Positions 37,760-49,006 of a stretch of DNA of 64,000 nucleotides are shown in pieces (positions within the stretch are counted from its first letter, which is position 1; each line of letters starts with the position of its first letter). This DNA is from Bactrocera neohumeralis (lineage: Eukaryota > Arthropoda > Insecta > Diptera > Tephritidae). The DNA is taken from positions 18,381,341 to 18,445,340 of the forward strand of contig NW_026089624.1 in NCBI RefSeq assembly GCF_024586455.1, given 5' to 3'. A program made the position numbers and the translations under genes. The notes below the pieces were generated by a model. It was given only the letters and a program-made list of their open reading frames with translations. It searched no databases and was not told the origin of the DNA.

Positions 37760-39180
37760 TGTATTAAATTAGGTCAATAATTCCCCTAGCCCAATTATAC
37801 CTTAGATAAATATTTTCGAGCTTCCGGTTGATTATCGATCAATATATAAGATATCTGAATGAAACTAAATGATAATATCATTATGCCAAAATCGGACGAA
37901 AACTAGCCATAATCCCGTGTGCCTATTATAATAATTTACACTATATGTAAAATAGTGGTATGTGAGATATCTTAGAAAAATTAAGTCAACGTATAGATAA
38001 GAAGACTTAATATGTGAGTTGTTCTCATAAAATTTTGTGGAGAGATATTACCCAATATATTTGAACGCTACCAATAGGAAAGCACTTAGTCCAGACCTTG
38101 ATTTAGTGCTAATATACCCTATAATTAAGAATAATATGATTGGCGCTAAATATGAATGAAATTGATATAGACCTCCTCTAACCCCAATATCCTTAAAATT
38201 TTAAATTCCTCACTTCTGGTTGACAATTTAAACATCAACTAAAGATATATTGTTATATTTATCTTCTTTGGTTGAATTTATGTGACAAACATCTCCTTTC
38301 AGGTTGATTTGAATATAAATATCTGGGCTATGAACTAAATTATGGTAATGAAACTAAGGCAGTCTGTGACCAAAAAACACTACTCAACAAATAATGTATA
38401 AAAGAAAAATTTGCGACTGATTTGCAAAGAGGGGACTGTGGGGTATTTGAGGTGTCCAGATTACGAATTTGAAGTCAAAAATTTTCCATCATATTTTCGG
38501 TAAAAAGTAAAACTTTTTTATCATTTTAGTAAATGGCGGTGGTTTGACTCCTACGTCCCTTGACTTCAACATAAAACATCTTACGTATTAGGAAATTTTC
38601 ATACTCTTGCAACCAGTTACTACATAGTATTATAAATCTGTTTTCCTAACGGTTGTACATATCACCTAAAACCAATCGAGATAGATATGGGTTTATACAT
38701 ATATAAATGATCAGGATGACGAGAAAAGTTTAAATCCGGTTGACTGTCTGTCTATCCGTCCGTCCGCCCGCGCAAGCTGTAACTTGAGTAAAAAAAGAGG
38801 TATCTCGTTGAAACTTGGTATGTGGGTTCCGTGAAAATTGGACGATGGGCGTCGTACCGAATATTTAGATATTGAATTGAAATATATGTCAAAGATGGGT
38901 TGAATCGGATCAATACTTTTCTTAGCCGCCATATACTTAATGTACAGATTTTCGAACTGCCGAGGGACTTTAGTAAGTTATTCCAATGAAAATAAGAAAG
39001 CGTGTTTTACTCATAACAGTGTATCTTTGTGCCTAAAATAGATAAATTTGACCCATCCCCTATATAACTAATATCAGGAACACCAACTGACCTTGCTCTA
39101 TTTGATACTTGCAAGTTGCAAGAGTATAAAATGTTCGCTTGCACCCGAACTTAGCCCTTCTTTACTTGTTTATATTATTT
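37760..39180 (-). repeat. Family A repeat, long degraded copy
   Basis: In reverse orientation it contains CACCTAAAACCAATCGAGAT (38663), ATGATCAGGATGACGAGAAA, CCGTCCGTCCGCCCGCGCAA (38757) and AAGCTGTAACTTGAGTAAAA. It ends at TATAAAATGTTCGCTTGCAC and CCCGAACTTAGCCCTTCTTT (39125-39160). The interior (37760-38640) is diverged and is assigned only by its phrases. Confidence 0.55.
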
Positions 39181-39359
39181 TCGATTTTAGCAACCCAAAA
39201 TTAGCAAGAAACAACCTCTAACATCACAGTCGCAATATGACCGTAAACTTGTGTAATATAAGTTAAAAAAATATAAATTTTATTGTAATCCATTAAGTTC
39301 TTATGCAATATTTTTAAAACAAAGTTTTGCAACACCTGAAAGTATTTCCCCGTTATAAG

Positions 39360-39415
39360 CCTTGCAAATTCCGAGAATGTGAAATATTTGATAGCACCCG
39401 AACTTAGCCCTCCTT
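39360..39415 (-). repeat. Family A terminal fragment
   Basis: GCACCCGAACTTAGCCCTCC at 39393-39412 matches the family A terminus in reverse. Little else of the repeat remains. Confidence 0.4.
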
Positions 39416-40194
39416 GCATCTTTCATCGGTAATAGTAATCTATGGATTCAATTAGATTCGATCACATTTCCTTAAATATGAATTTACGAATCGATAGCTC
39501 ATATTGGCAATCTCTATCTGTATGAATACATACATATGCTTTTATTTTTCTCGCATCACCAACAATGCAAAGGCATTTCATTCATATACGTAATTGCTGC
39601 GCAAATCTCCAGGTTCAATTCAAACAATTTCTTGTCAAGTATACTGTGGTACGAGGATATTGATTAGATATGTACATTATTTTTTTTTGAATCAGCATTT
39701 TCTTCTACAGACAATGTAACATCAATGAAGCAAACATAATTTTAACATCTAATATCGTAAGAATGATAAGCACATACTAAGGGTACGAAAGATACTCGGG
39801 TTCGAGTCCTCGTCAATGTTTTGTTTTTATTTTATGGTATATATTATTTTTCTAGCAAAGGTTAAACGCAAATATGAAATTTTTATGATTTTTGGGTTTT
39901 TATCAAACTGCTTTCGCTGTAGCCACATTTCGCTTTAACATCACCATCAAGATATGATTTCAGCTTTTTGCCATCCCCTCAAGGAAACAGCGAGGATAAA
40001 AGTTAAATGTTGGGGTGTTGTTGTTGTGCTCATCATGCTTGTCGTTTTCGTTGTAATTTACAAATATACAAGTGCAAATTTATCTTTGCGATTGCGCGTA
40101 CATTCAAATGTAGATACATATGCTCATACCTGTCTGTTTGCAAAGATAGACAGTATTCGACAGATGGACAAACAAGAAAAAACGTAAACTACAA

Positions 40195-40265
40195 AGATTA
40201 TCTTTTGATTTTTATCGGTCAGTTTGAATGGCAGCTATAAGCTATAGTGGTCCGATGTAAATAAT
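40195..40265 (+). repeat. Family B core fragment
   Basis: TTTTTATCGGTCAGTTTGAA and TGGCAGCTATAAGCTATAGT are followed by GGTCCGATGTAAATAAT. Only the core survives. Confidence 0.55.
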
Positions 40266-40961
40266 ATGTTAACACGCTAAATTAATGTTTAAAGAAGTAT
40301 AAAACAAAATTCCTTGAAAGCGCAACTAGAAGTAGAAATATAATTTGTATCATAACAAATATTGGTAGAAATTGAAAAAACAGCACCGAGGAAAATTGTC
40401 GGCGACAATTATCTATTAACCGTAAAAGGAAAAGGCAACATTGCTTAACATACATGCGTACATATCCTGCAAATCACCTAACAATTAAATTACCGGTTAA
40501 ATACCCAATAGCGCTGCCAAAGAGCATTGTTTAAGTTTGTGAGATCTTTTTAATTGCCAATTGACAATTTTAAACGTAGCTTTTGTGTTCAATCCTTTCT
40601 TACGCAAAGATCTTAGTTTCGGTAGCCGTAACTTGCTGAGAATATCATATCAATATGTATATATTAATATATGTATGTATACATTAAATAAGATTGTTAT
40701 GGATCGATAAAATTACGAAATCCTATAACGCTTTTAACCCAAATATTCAAAAGCGCTTAATACTCTATATAAAATTTAATAGCAAAAATTTGCGACCAGT
40801 GTTTTCTTATAGTTTTAGTACACAAAAATTATACCATGGAGGTAGCCAACCCACCTAACATAAACATATACAGATGTAATAATAAATATTTTGTTAGTAT
40901 GTAGGTTTGTATATATGTGTGAATCATATTTAAATTACTGCTAAGAGTCCTGTATACATAC

Positions 40962-41031
40962 CTGCAGGGCTTACACCACTGATTCTGTTGATCTAAACCA
41001 AATCGAGCACGGCACTTTTTCATATTATTAC
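40962..41031 (-). CDS. pan: Pangolin exon: C-clamp (three of its four cysteines)
   Basis: This 70-base exon has acceptor acatctag|GTAATAAT and donor CCCTGCAG|GTATGTAT. With the borrowed G it reads GNNMKKCRARFGLDQQNQWC, then KPC and the first two bases of Arg. This is the C-clamp, a small zinc-binding domain that recognises the GC-rich Helper site next to the HMG site in Wingless target enhancers. The fourth Cys lies in the KKKC at the start of the main C-terminal exon (19260), so the domain is completed only by that splice. It is nearly identical to Drosophila Pan and to the vertebrate TCF E-tail. Confidence 0.96.
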
Positions 41032-42069
41032 CTAGATGTAGTATAAGTATTTTTAAAATAAATACAAAAATAGAAGAAATTAAAAAAAATTAAAAAAAAA
41101 TGTTATGTATGTATTTAAAAGCGTATGAACAATATATACTAAATGCGTACAAATTCTATTAATTCATATCACTCAAATATATAGGAACGCATTACTAATA
41201 GTTTAAGCTCATAGGTATACATATAAATATGTATATAATATATTTGAGCGATATCGATATTAATAAAAGTAATATCTAATAGCGGTACATAGAGATAAAT
41301 ACTAATTAGAATAATGTTGTAATATATACTGCTTAATTAAAAATAAAAAAACGTTAACAATGTTAGATTTAAGTACAGACATTCATTCATAGGTATACAA
41401 GTATTTGAAATTAATATTAATTGTTAGCGGAGAAACTAGCAAGATTTAAGCTGTATCTACGTACATATATACATAAATAAATATACATAAATAATTTATG
41501 GCTACAAACATGCTACGAGTATCAATAAAAAGTATTAATATAATATAAATCCTTAATATTATTATATAGCTATAGGGAATAAGCTGATAATATAAACAAA
41601 AACATTTATAACCATCTTGAGCATAACTGCAATAGCACCGATTCTAAAACGGTGCAATAATAAATTTAGGGAGAGCATGATTTCCAATTGATTTGAGCTA
41701 AGGAATAATATTTATTTGAAAGTTAGTTATGCGTGTACGTATACAACGCAATTTTGTTATTATGTACAATGTTTTCTATCCAAATTAGTATTTAGGTGAA
41801 TTTTTTGCGCTATGAACGTTTTTAAGCTGTCAACACTTCACTTCCATTAATTTTTATAGCTTAAAAATTAAAGTCCAACGAAATCTAAGAAATCGAAAAG
41901 TGTTCAAATTTTAATGAGCAACCCTTCGAGATTTACCAACTTATTTTATGACATCCAAACGCCTTTTTAACATGTTAAAGCAATATACATATGTATGAAC
42001 ATACTATTGTTTTTGATTATCAATTGTTTAATAGTAAATTGAATGTGAAATTGATATTAATTTGCTAAC

Positions 42070-42232
42070 CTCCACCACCGCCATCGTTGGTGTCTTGCTT
42101 TCGCTTCCGTTTTTTCCCCCGTGACGTGTTCGTGCGGGAGCTCCAATCTGGATACATTTGCATATGTAATTGACGCTCCCGTCTAGCTAATTCATAATAT
42201 TTCGCTTGCTCGTCACGCCCTAACGCGTGCCA
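42070..42232 (-). CDS. pan: Pangolin exon HMG-b: alternative second half of the HMG box
   Basis: This 163-base open segment has acceptor ataaatag|TGGCACG and donor GGTGGAG|GTTAGC. It encodes 54 residues plus one base: WHALGRDEQAKYYELARRER, then QLHMQMYPDWSSR, then a basic GKKRKRKQD tail and a glycine run. It aligns without gaps to HMG-a (23 of the first 33 residues identical), starts at the same Trp, and has the same phases, so splicing to the C-clamp exon gives Gly-Asn-Asn-Met exactly as HMG-a does. The many silent and conservative differences and the intact reading frame argue for a selected coding exon and not a decayed duplicate. The acceptor has a weak pyrimidine tract, which fits regulated use. 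Function is inferred: a Pan variant with altered DNA binding or bending. Confidence 0.88.
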
Positions 42233-43344
42233 CTATTTATTTATGAGTTATTTTTGTATTTGCATTATATTATTTTTATTTATTTTGTTTTATTTTTTTA
42301 GCATATTTGAGAGTTGATGTATAATGCAATTTATTTGTATACAGTTATGAGTAATTGTAGTAGCCATATAAAATAGGAATAGAGATAAAAGAATTTATGT
42401 GTTAATTAAAAAGCAAATCATAATAGTTCTATAGACATAATTTGCGTAATTTTTTGCTTTTGCTTTCTTTTTTATTTCATATTTAGAGTTTTTAAATTTT
42501 AGTTTGAATTTTCTTGTTTTTGAATTTTAAAAGGGCCGGGATGAATTCCCAAAAACTGAGTCTTATTATAGTATCCATTTATTGTACGAGTACACTTTTA
42601 AGTTTGCTTTTTATTAGCGCGTTAACGAAATTAATAGCAATGTGCGTACATTTTTTAACATCAATTTTTGTTTCAGTGTTAGTAAAAACAAAGAAAACAA
42701 CCATTAACATGATATTTCATCTTTTATGCTCAAAACCTTTTCACTGTGACTAAAAGTCAGTCGAAGGCGCAGCTAGATCTGCTCTTTTTCAGTTCCTATG
42801 ATTCTAAATTACTTACTTCTATCGAAGTCCAAACGTTAGTAACACAAAACCAAACAAATACTTAATTGGAAATACGTGAGTATCGGCAGCTTTTATCGAA
42901 ACGTATTATTCAAAAAATGTGTATATGTATTCCTAAGCGTTTTGTTACACCCGAATGCATTTTAATGTACTAATTTTTTAGTTTTATTTACCTAGAGTTA
43001 GTCGAGATAAATATATATACCACAGTGATCAGAATATCTAGATGAATTGAAGCAAGTGACAACTACAGTTTAAAGTGAAATGTCTTGATTAAAATTGGAA
43101 CCTGTGCTCTTTGACACCGCAGGGAAGTTGATATTGGTGAAAAGCGAAATCAGACCATAGTCACGCACAAAAAATATCATTAAAAAGCTATAAAGTGCTT
43201 TAACTAAGTCTGTAAGCTGTAATTTTGTACAGGACATCGAGGTAGTAGGTAGAGGCATTGGCTGTGGCCCCACTCTTTATAAGTTTAAAGTAACATATAT
43301 ATAGGAAGTCGAAAAAGTATTTTTTCAATAGATGTCGTTGTAGT

Positions 43345-43444
43345 NNNNNNNNNNNNNNNNNNNNNNNNNNNNNNNNNNNNNNNNNNNNNNNNNNNNNNNN
43401 NNNNNNNNNNNNNNNNNNNNNNNNNNNNNNNNNNNNNNNNNNNN
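43345..43444. other. Assembly gap (100 N)
   Basis: Exactly 100 Ns lie in the intron between HMG-b and HMG-a. This length is a usual placeholder, so the true size is unknown and sequence may be missing. Confidence 0.99.
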
Positions 43445-43859
43445 TAATATTGGCTCTTTGTTCAGCTCATTTTCGTACCGATAACACAAACATACTGACA
43501 CTTAAAACGCAATAACTTCACTTCCAATCTATGAATGTCATGAAATTCTCACTGGACAATCGATAACGATAGCAGATTCTAATGCACTAGTCGGCATATA
43601 GATGGCGCCACCAGAGACGCTAAATTCAAATGTCCTGTTTACTTTGGAAAACACCTTGTAAGTGTGGTGATTGTCGACTTTCTTAACCACCATTGAGTTT
43701 ATAACACATATATCTGACTGGAAGATATTGAATTTCAATTAAATGAAGCATTATGCCATGCATCTATGCATGTTGTGGATAACAGTATGCTCTTCACACA
43801 ACAATAATAAAATGAATATAGAGATTTCTTTTATAACAGTTATTAATTACACGACTCTA

Positions 43860-44957
43860 CAAAAAAATTTTGCATCTCACGTTCTCTGTGAAGCCTACGA
43901 AGCATATTTTGATTGCCCTGTTCGAAATCAAGACAAGACATGCGCTCTACATGTTGCTTGTAGTTATTGTAAAAGATGTTTAGAAGGTAAAGAAATTTTC
44001 ATTAAATGGTGAATTAAATATAATAGACATATTAATTTCTATTTCTATATGTTAGGTTGGTATCGAGGTGAGAAAAGGTTTATGAAATTTGCAATACCAA
44101 GAATCTGGCGAGAACCAAAAATCACGTTAACGACTGCTACTTTTGCATTGTAAATCCGAGTAAAAGGCGTAGAGGTAAAAATGCAAAACCTATCTAATAT
44201 CCTGACCTTAAATATTATTCTGCTCCAGTTTTACACAATTTGACATGACCTGTACCTGAGCCACCGATAAAATTATCGCAAAAAAGTAGCTCGTCTCTTA
44301 GTTCTCATAAAAGTAATTCCGATAAGGAGTTTTTACCGCCACTAGAACAACCAAAACATCATTTCGTCACTACAGAAGATTTTAATGATTTGATAAGAGA
44401 TTTAAATTTGCCAAAAAGTAAAGCAGAGCTTTTAGGCTCTCGCTTAAAACAATAGAATTTGCTTGATGATGTTAATATAACGGATCAGCGGACTAGGCAT
44501 GAAACATTCTTAGCATTTTTCACAAAAGAAGATGGACTTTGTTTTTGCAATGACATAAAAGGTTTGTTCGAAGAAATTGGCATACTTTGTGTTCCTAGCG
44601 AATGGCGTTTATTCATCGATAGTTCTACCAAAAGCTTAAAAGCTGTTTTATTGCATAACGGAAATAAATTTCCATTTCTTCCAATCGCTCACTCAGAAAA
44701 GAAAATTATGAAAGTGTTAAAAGTTTGCTCGAATCTGTAAAGTATTGCGAGTATAACTGGCAGCTAATTGGAGATTTCAAAATGGTGGGATTTTTTATGG
44801 GACTTCAAAGCGGATATAAAAAGTAGCCGTGTTATTTGTGCTTATGGGATAGTAAAGCGGATGCTAAGCATTATACTCAACGGTTGTGGCCTGAAAGAAC
44901 AGAACTTTGTATCGGGAAAGAAAAATTTGAGCCAATTGATCAACTTAAAAAAATTTT
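43860..44957 (+). pseudogene. Decayed member of an uncharacterised invertebrate protein family
   Basis: Successive plus-strand pieces read YFDCPVRNQDKTCALHVACS (43910), then AIPRIWREPK (44090), FVTTEDFNDLIRDLNLPKSK (44364), ELLGSRLK, CNDIKGLFEEIGI, PSEWRLFIDSSTKSLKAVLL (44594), HNGNKFPFLPIAHS, GDFKMVGFFMGLQSGYKK, and PCYLCLWDSKADAKHYTQ after a stop. I recognise the order as that of a family of uncharacterised proteins repeated in many invertebrate genomes (typically CPIRNQDK, WREP, DWRLFIDSSK, LLHNGN, FLCLWDSR). Multiple stops and frameshifts show it is dead, and the C-terminal half is absent. It lies antisense to pan in an intron. Multicopy occurrence suggests a mobile element, but I know no function. 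Confidence 0.7.
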
Positions 44958-46623
44958 GAATACTTAAACAAGTGATATTACCTATGAACATAAAGTTGAA
45001 GTATGCACTTTTAAATTATCTTTTTATTTTTTTGTGAGCTATTTTGATAGTAAAACTTAATAAAAATAATAAAAATGTTTCTTTAAGTGATTTCATTTTC
45101 AATTAAAAATTAAAACCACATATTTTAAAAAATATCGTTAAAGCAGTTTCCTAAATAAAAAAGGAAACTTTTTCAAGGCACATATTTTTTTTCGTCTAAT
45201 TACGACCTAAAAAATGGAAATTTGCTGCTTTAAAGTTATAGTCAAATTTTGTGTTGACCCGTGTTATGTGACCTATAGTTTAAGGTGGATCGTAGGTCGC
45301 CGAACAATGAATATTGAATTCTCTCGCAACATTTCTTAATATAAAGTTTTGCCAACAATGAAAATATGCTTCCGGCTTCCAATATATTTTAAATATTAAT
45401 AAGAATTCGAAATTATTCTGAATTTGAACTAAAATATCCGCTTTTGAGTTGAAACTTTGCATCCCCCTGTGGATCCGCCATTGGTGCATATATTCTTTCA
45501 ATGATATTGTTTAATGGTAAAGATTCCACTGTTTAAAAATACATGCAGAATTGTTAATAAGCTGAATAAATATTTTGGTACATTAATTTAGCTGGAACAA
45601 ATATTTTCTACCAATTCAAGCAAATAATAATTGTGACAAAATTAGCTATTGTAAGTAATCAAATGAATTACTTCACTAAAGTAAATAAAAAACAAAATAA
45701 AGTCGGCTACATAAATATAAACTACTTTAATATTTATACATATTAGAGTGCTTCAAACTTTTTTTAACTATTGCCATTTTGAATATTTCCAGTTTATGTA
45801 AAAAAATCCTCACTAGACATAAACCCTATTGGTCAACATATTTTTAATATTGATTTTATTTTAATTGAAATTTTAGATTGGGTGAAGGGGTTGGTGGTTG
45901 AGCTGCTGGTTTTGACAACCAATATATGTATATGTAACTACAATATTTGTTATAAATTTATAAAGGTAAAAATTTGAGCAAGTAGCAATCATTCGTATAA
46001 AAATGTGATCATTAGCAACGACAAAAATCTTTTGTCAGGTGTACTTATACAAACTAAAGTACTAATTATAGGCATATTTTGTCAAACAGAAAGAATAACA
46101 CATGTTAGTCAAATTTCTGTAGAATGCAACGCGACTTCTTTGTTTCAGAAGATAAAATGGCATTTGAGCCAAAGATGTTGCAAGATTATAATTAAATATC
46201 GATATCCTTAGTAAAAGTCAATTATTCCACAACTGTCTGCGTTAGATAGACTTAGCGTTATACAACAGTATGTGGCAACTCTAAGACACAGAGCGTATTC
46301 GTAAGGCCATTATAATTGAGGTAAATAAATAACTACTACTAACATAGCTGTAGCATATAGTAAAATTAAAAAAAAATATATATATATATGAACTGTACTT
46401 GCTAAATTATAGACTAAATAAATAAAATGAAAACTCTAAAAAAATTGTTAATATTTCGTAAATTAATAAATATGTAAATATTTTGAGTGCAAGTAAACAA
46501 GTAAAATTAGTGCAGTAGTTGCAAATGAAAAATGTATATATGTAGTATATATGTTCTTATATATTACTTTTACAATATATTTTGTTTGTTTCGAAAAATA
46601 AAATTTAATTTTTATTTTAATAC

Positions 46624-46789
46624 CTCCCGAATCCGCGGGTGAACGGTCTTTTTTACGCTTTTTCTTTTTCGAAACATAGCCGTAGTTGTCCCGTGCGCTC
46701 CACCCTGGATATAATTCCATATGTAATTGGCGCTCTTGTCGCGCCTTTTCGTAATATTTACTTTGCTCTTCACGGCTAAGTTCATGCCA
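46624..46789 (-). CDS. pan: Pangolin exon HMG-a: canonical second half of the HMG box
   Basis: This 166-base exon has acceptor aacaatag|TGGCATG and donor TCGGGAG|GTATTA. It encodes 55 residues plus one base: WHELSREEQSKYYEKARQER, then QLHMELYPGWSARDNYG, then a basic tail KKKKRKK that serves as a nuclear localisation signal and bends DNA. This is the form in the Drosophila Pan protein I remember, down to the SGGNNMKKC junction once spliced to the C-clamp exon. Its entry phase (0) and exit phase (1 base) equal those of HMG-b at 42070-42232, so the two can be swapped without changing frame. Including both would repeat helix 3, so mutually exclusive use is expected. Confidence 0.96.
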
Positions 46790-47232
46790 CTATTGTTACA
46801 GAATTGTGAGAGTATGTTGGTAGTATTGATGCGTCGTACGTAATAATGCGATTGATCGTTGTAATTATTTTGGTTTTTCATGGTGTTAGATGTGATATAT
46901 GTGTGGATCCAACCAAAGCCAAATTTCGACGAATACATTTTGAAACAGAAAATAAAAGCAAAAAACGAAAACAAAAGAATCGTTTCAATTTTGATATATT
47001 AATTTATTTGCTTGTGGAATTTTGAAAATCAAAACAAAAAAACGAATACAATTCTTGATTTAAACGAAAAAAGCTATATGTGTACGTCGACACACACACA
47101 CATCATTTCCAAGTATATTTGTATATGTTCTTATTTGTGTGAGGGAATGTGCTAGGGAGTGTACGCATTTACATTCGCGTTTTGTGTGCTACTAAGTGTT
47201 TCCTTTTTCTTCAAACTTAGGTAAGTACCTAA

Positions 47233-47818
47233 GCCATCCGCTTAATTAAGTATTTAGATTTTTAATCTTTTATTATTATTATTAGTTGCAGACTGTTTAA
47301 ACTAGTAGTGGAATATTTTCTTACAGCATATGAAAATTCCTTCGCTTTATCTTTAATTCAATTTAGTCAGTTTAATTTTCACAAAATATATTTTCCGATT
47401 AAAGTTTATTAAAGAGATTTCAATAAATATAAACAAAAAAACAAAGTTGCAAACCAAAACGTCTATTTTACTGACTTTCCAACAAAATACTTCGCTCATA
47501 CTGAGCAAAGTTAAAACATATATTACACATATTTACACACATATGTTTGTGTATCAAAAAGCAGTTTTTCATGGTACTTCAGTGGGCTGAAGCTTTTGGT
47601 TAATAAATAAAATGCTTATACTTGCTATAGGGCTTCTAGAAAAGGCAAACCCATACACATTGTGCATTTTTCCTTCTAAAATTAAGCTTTGAAATTCGTT
47701 ATTATCGATATCAACTTAATCCGTCAAAAAATGTTTCGTTTGCAGTATTGTTAAACTGTCATTTAAAAATTTTGAGCTATTTAATTGTCTGGCAAATCTT
47801 CAGTTGCTAGGTTAGAAA
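47233..47818. repeat. Tandem duplication, copy 1 (586 bp)
   Basis: It runs from GCCATCCGCTTAATTAAGTA to GCTAGGTTAGAAA and is repeated 592 bases downstream after a 6-base spacer (TGAATT). I counted about three mismatches between copies. It is non-coding and lies within the intron between the first HMG exon and HMG-a. Confidence 0.92.
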
Positions 47819-47824
47819 TGAATT

Positions 47825-48410
47825 GCCATCCGCTTAATTAAGTATTTAGATTTTTAATCTTTTATTATTATTATTAGTTGCAGACTGTTTAAACTAGTAG
47901 TGGAATATTTTCTTACAGCATATGAAAATTCCTTCGCTTTATCTTTAATTCAATTTAGTCAGTTTAATTTTCACAAAATATATTTTCCGATTAAAGTTTA
48001 TTAAAGAGATTTCAATAAATATAAACGAAAAAACAAAGTTGCAAAACAAAACGTCTATTTTACTGACTTTCCAACAAAATACTTCGCTCATACTGAGCAA
48101 AGTTAAAACATATATTACACATATTTACACACATATGTTTGTGTATCAAAAAGCAGTTTTTCATGGTACTTCAGTGGGCTGAAGCTTTTGGTTAATAAAT
48201 AAAATGCTTATACTTGCTATAGGGCTTCTAGAAAAGGCAAACCCATACACATTGTGCATTTTTCCTTCTAAAATTAAGCTTTGAAATTCGTTATTATCGA
48301 TATCAACTTAATCCGTCAAAAAATGTTTCGTTTGCAGTATTGTTAAACTGTCATTTAAAAATTTTGAGCTATTTAATTGTCTGTCAAATCTTCAGTTGCT
48401 AGGTTAGAAA
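47825..48410. repeat. Tandem duplication, copy 2 (586 bp)
   Basis: This is the near-identical partner of 47233-47818. Differences seen are AAACGAAAA for AAACAAAAA, GCAAAACAAA for GCAAACCAAA, and CTGTCAAAT for CTGGCAAAT. A perfect hairpin (48419-48483) begins 9 bases beyond its right edge. Confidence 0.92.
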
Positions 48411-48418
48411 CACCAATG

Positions 48419-48483
48419 AAGTTCGTAATACCAAAAACGAGTTTAGTCAGATCAACTAAACTCGTTTTTGGTATTACGAACTT
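48419..48483. repeat. Perfect 29-bp inverted repeat with 7-base loop
   Basis: The arms AAGTTCGTAATACCAAAAAC... (48419-48447) and ...GTTTTTGGTATTACGAACTT (48455-48483) are fully complementary around CAGATCA. RNA from either strand would form a 29-bp stem. It lies in the pan intron just upstream (in transcription) of the tandem duplication and the alternative HMG exons. Confidence 0.9.
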
Positions 48484-49006
48484 GAATTGAATTGAATTCA
48501 ACTGAGGAGAGTTTAAAACCATACTAGGGTTCTGTACAACAAAAAAATGCTTAATCTTAAATTGCAGCTTATTACTTAATTCGGTAATTAAGAGCGCTCA
48601 GTATAGTACCTATTTATTAGAAAAAGCTACAAGATTGAGCAGTCTTCCACGATGCCTAGAAGTAATTCTTATCGATGAAATTAAATTTCAGTTTCACGCT
48701 TCCTCAAGAAATGTCGTAAAGAATCTTTATAACAACTATTGTGAAAATGGAAATTTTTAAGGAATTGATTTTGCGTTGCCATTGCCATTAATATGTTTCA
48801 CTCACTGAAAATAAATCTCGCAATAATCAATCAAGCTCATACGTATGTGTATGTACATATATATTTGCACAACGTAAACGTCGATACATCGAATGGAATG
48901 GCAGCACTTGCATCATATGAAAATTACAAGAAACTGACATAAGTATTGTATTTTTAGTGCCATATTGAATAACAACAATTTGCAACCATTGCATTCACCT
49001 AAATTG

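Noticed and set aside
41040..42060. Possible further exon between HMG-b and the C-clamp exon
   Set aside because: No frame of useful length with matching splice phases is present. The stretch is AT-rich with frequent stops.
45280..45501. 73-codon minus-strand frame with CWQNFILRNVAREF
   Set aside because: It is in pan orientation but I found no acceptor and donor of the right phase, and the composition suggests a transposon scrap. I could not identify it.
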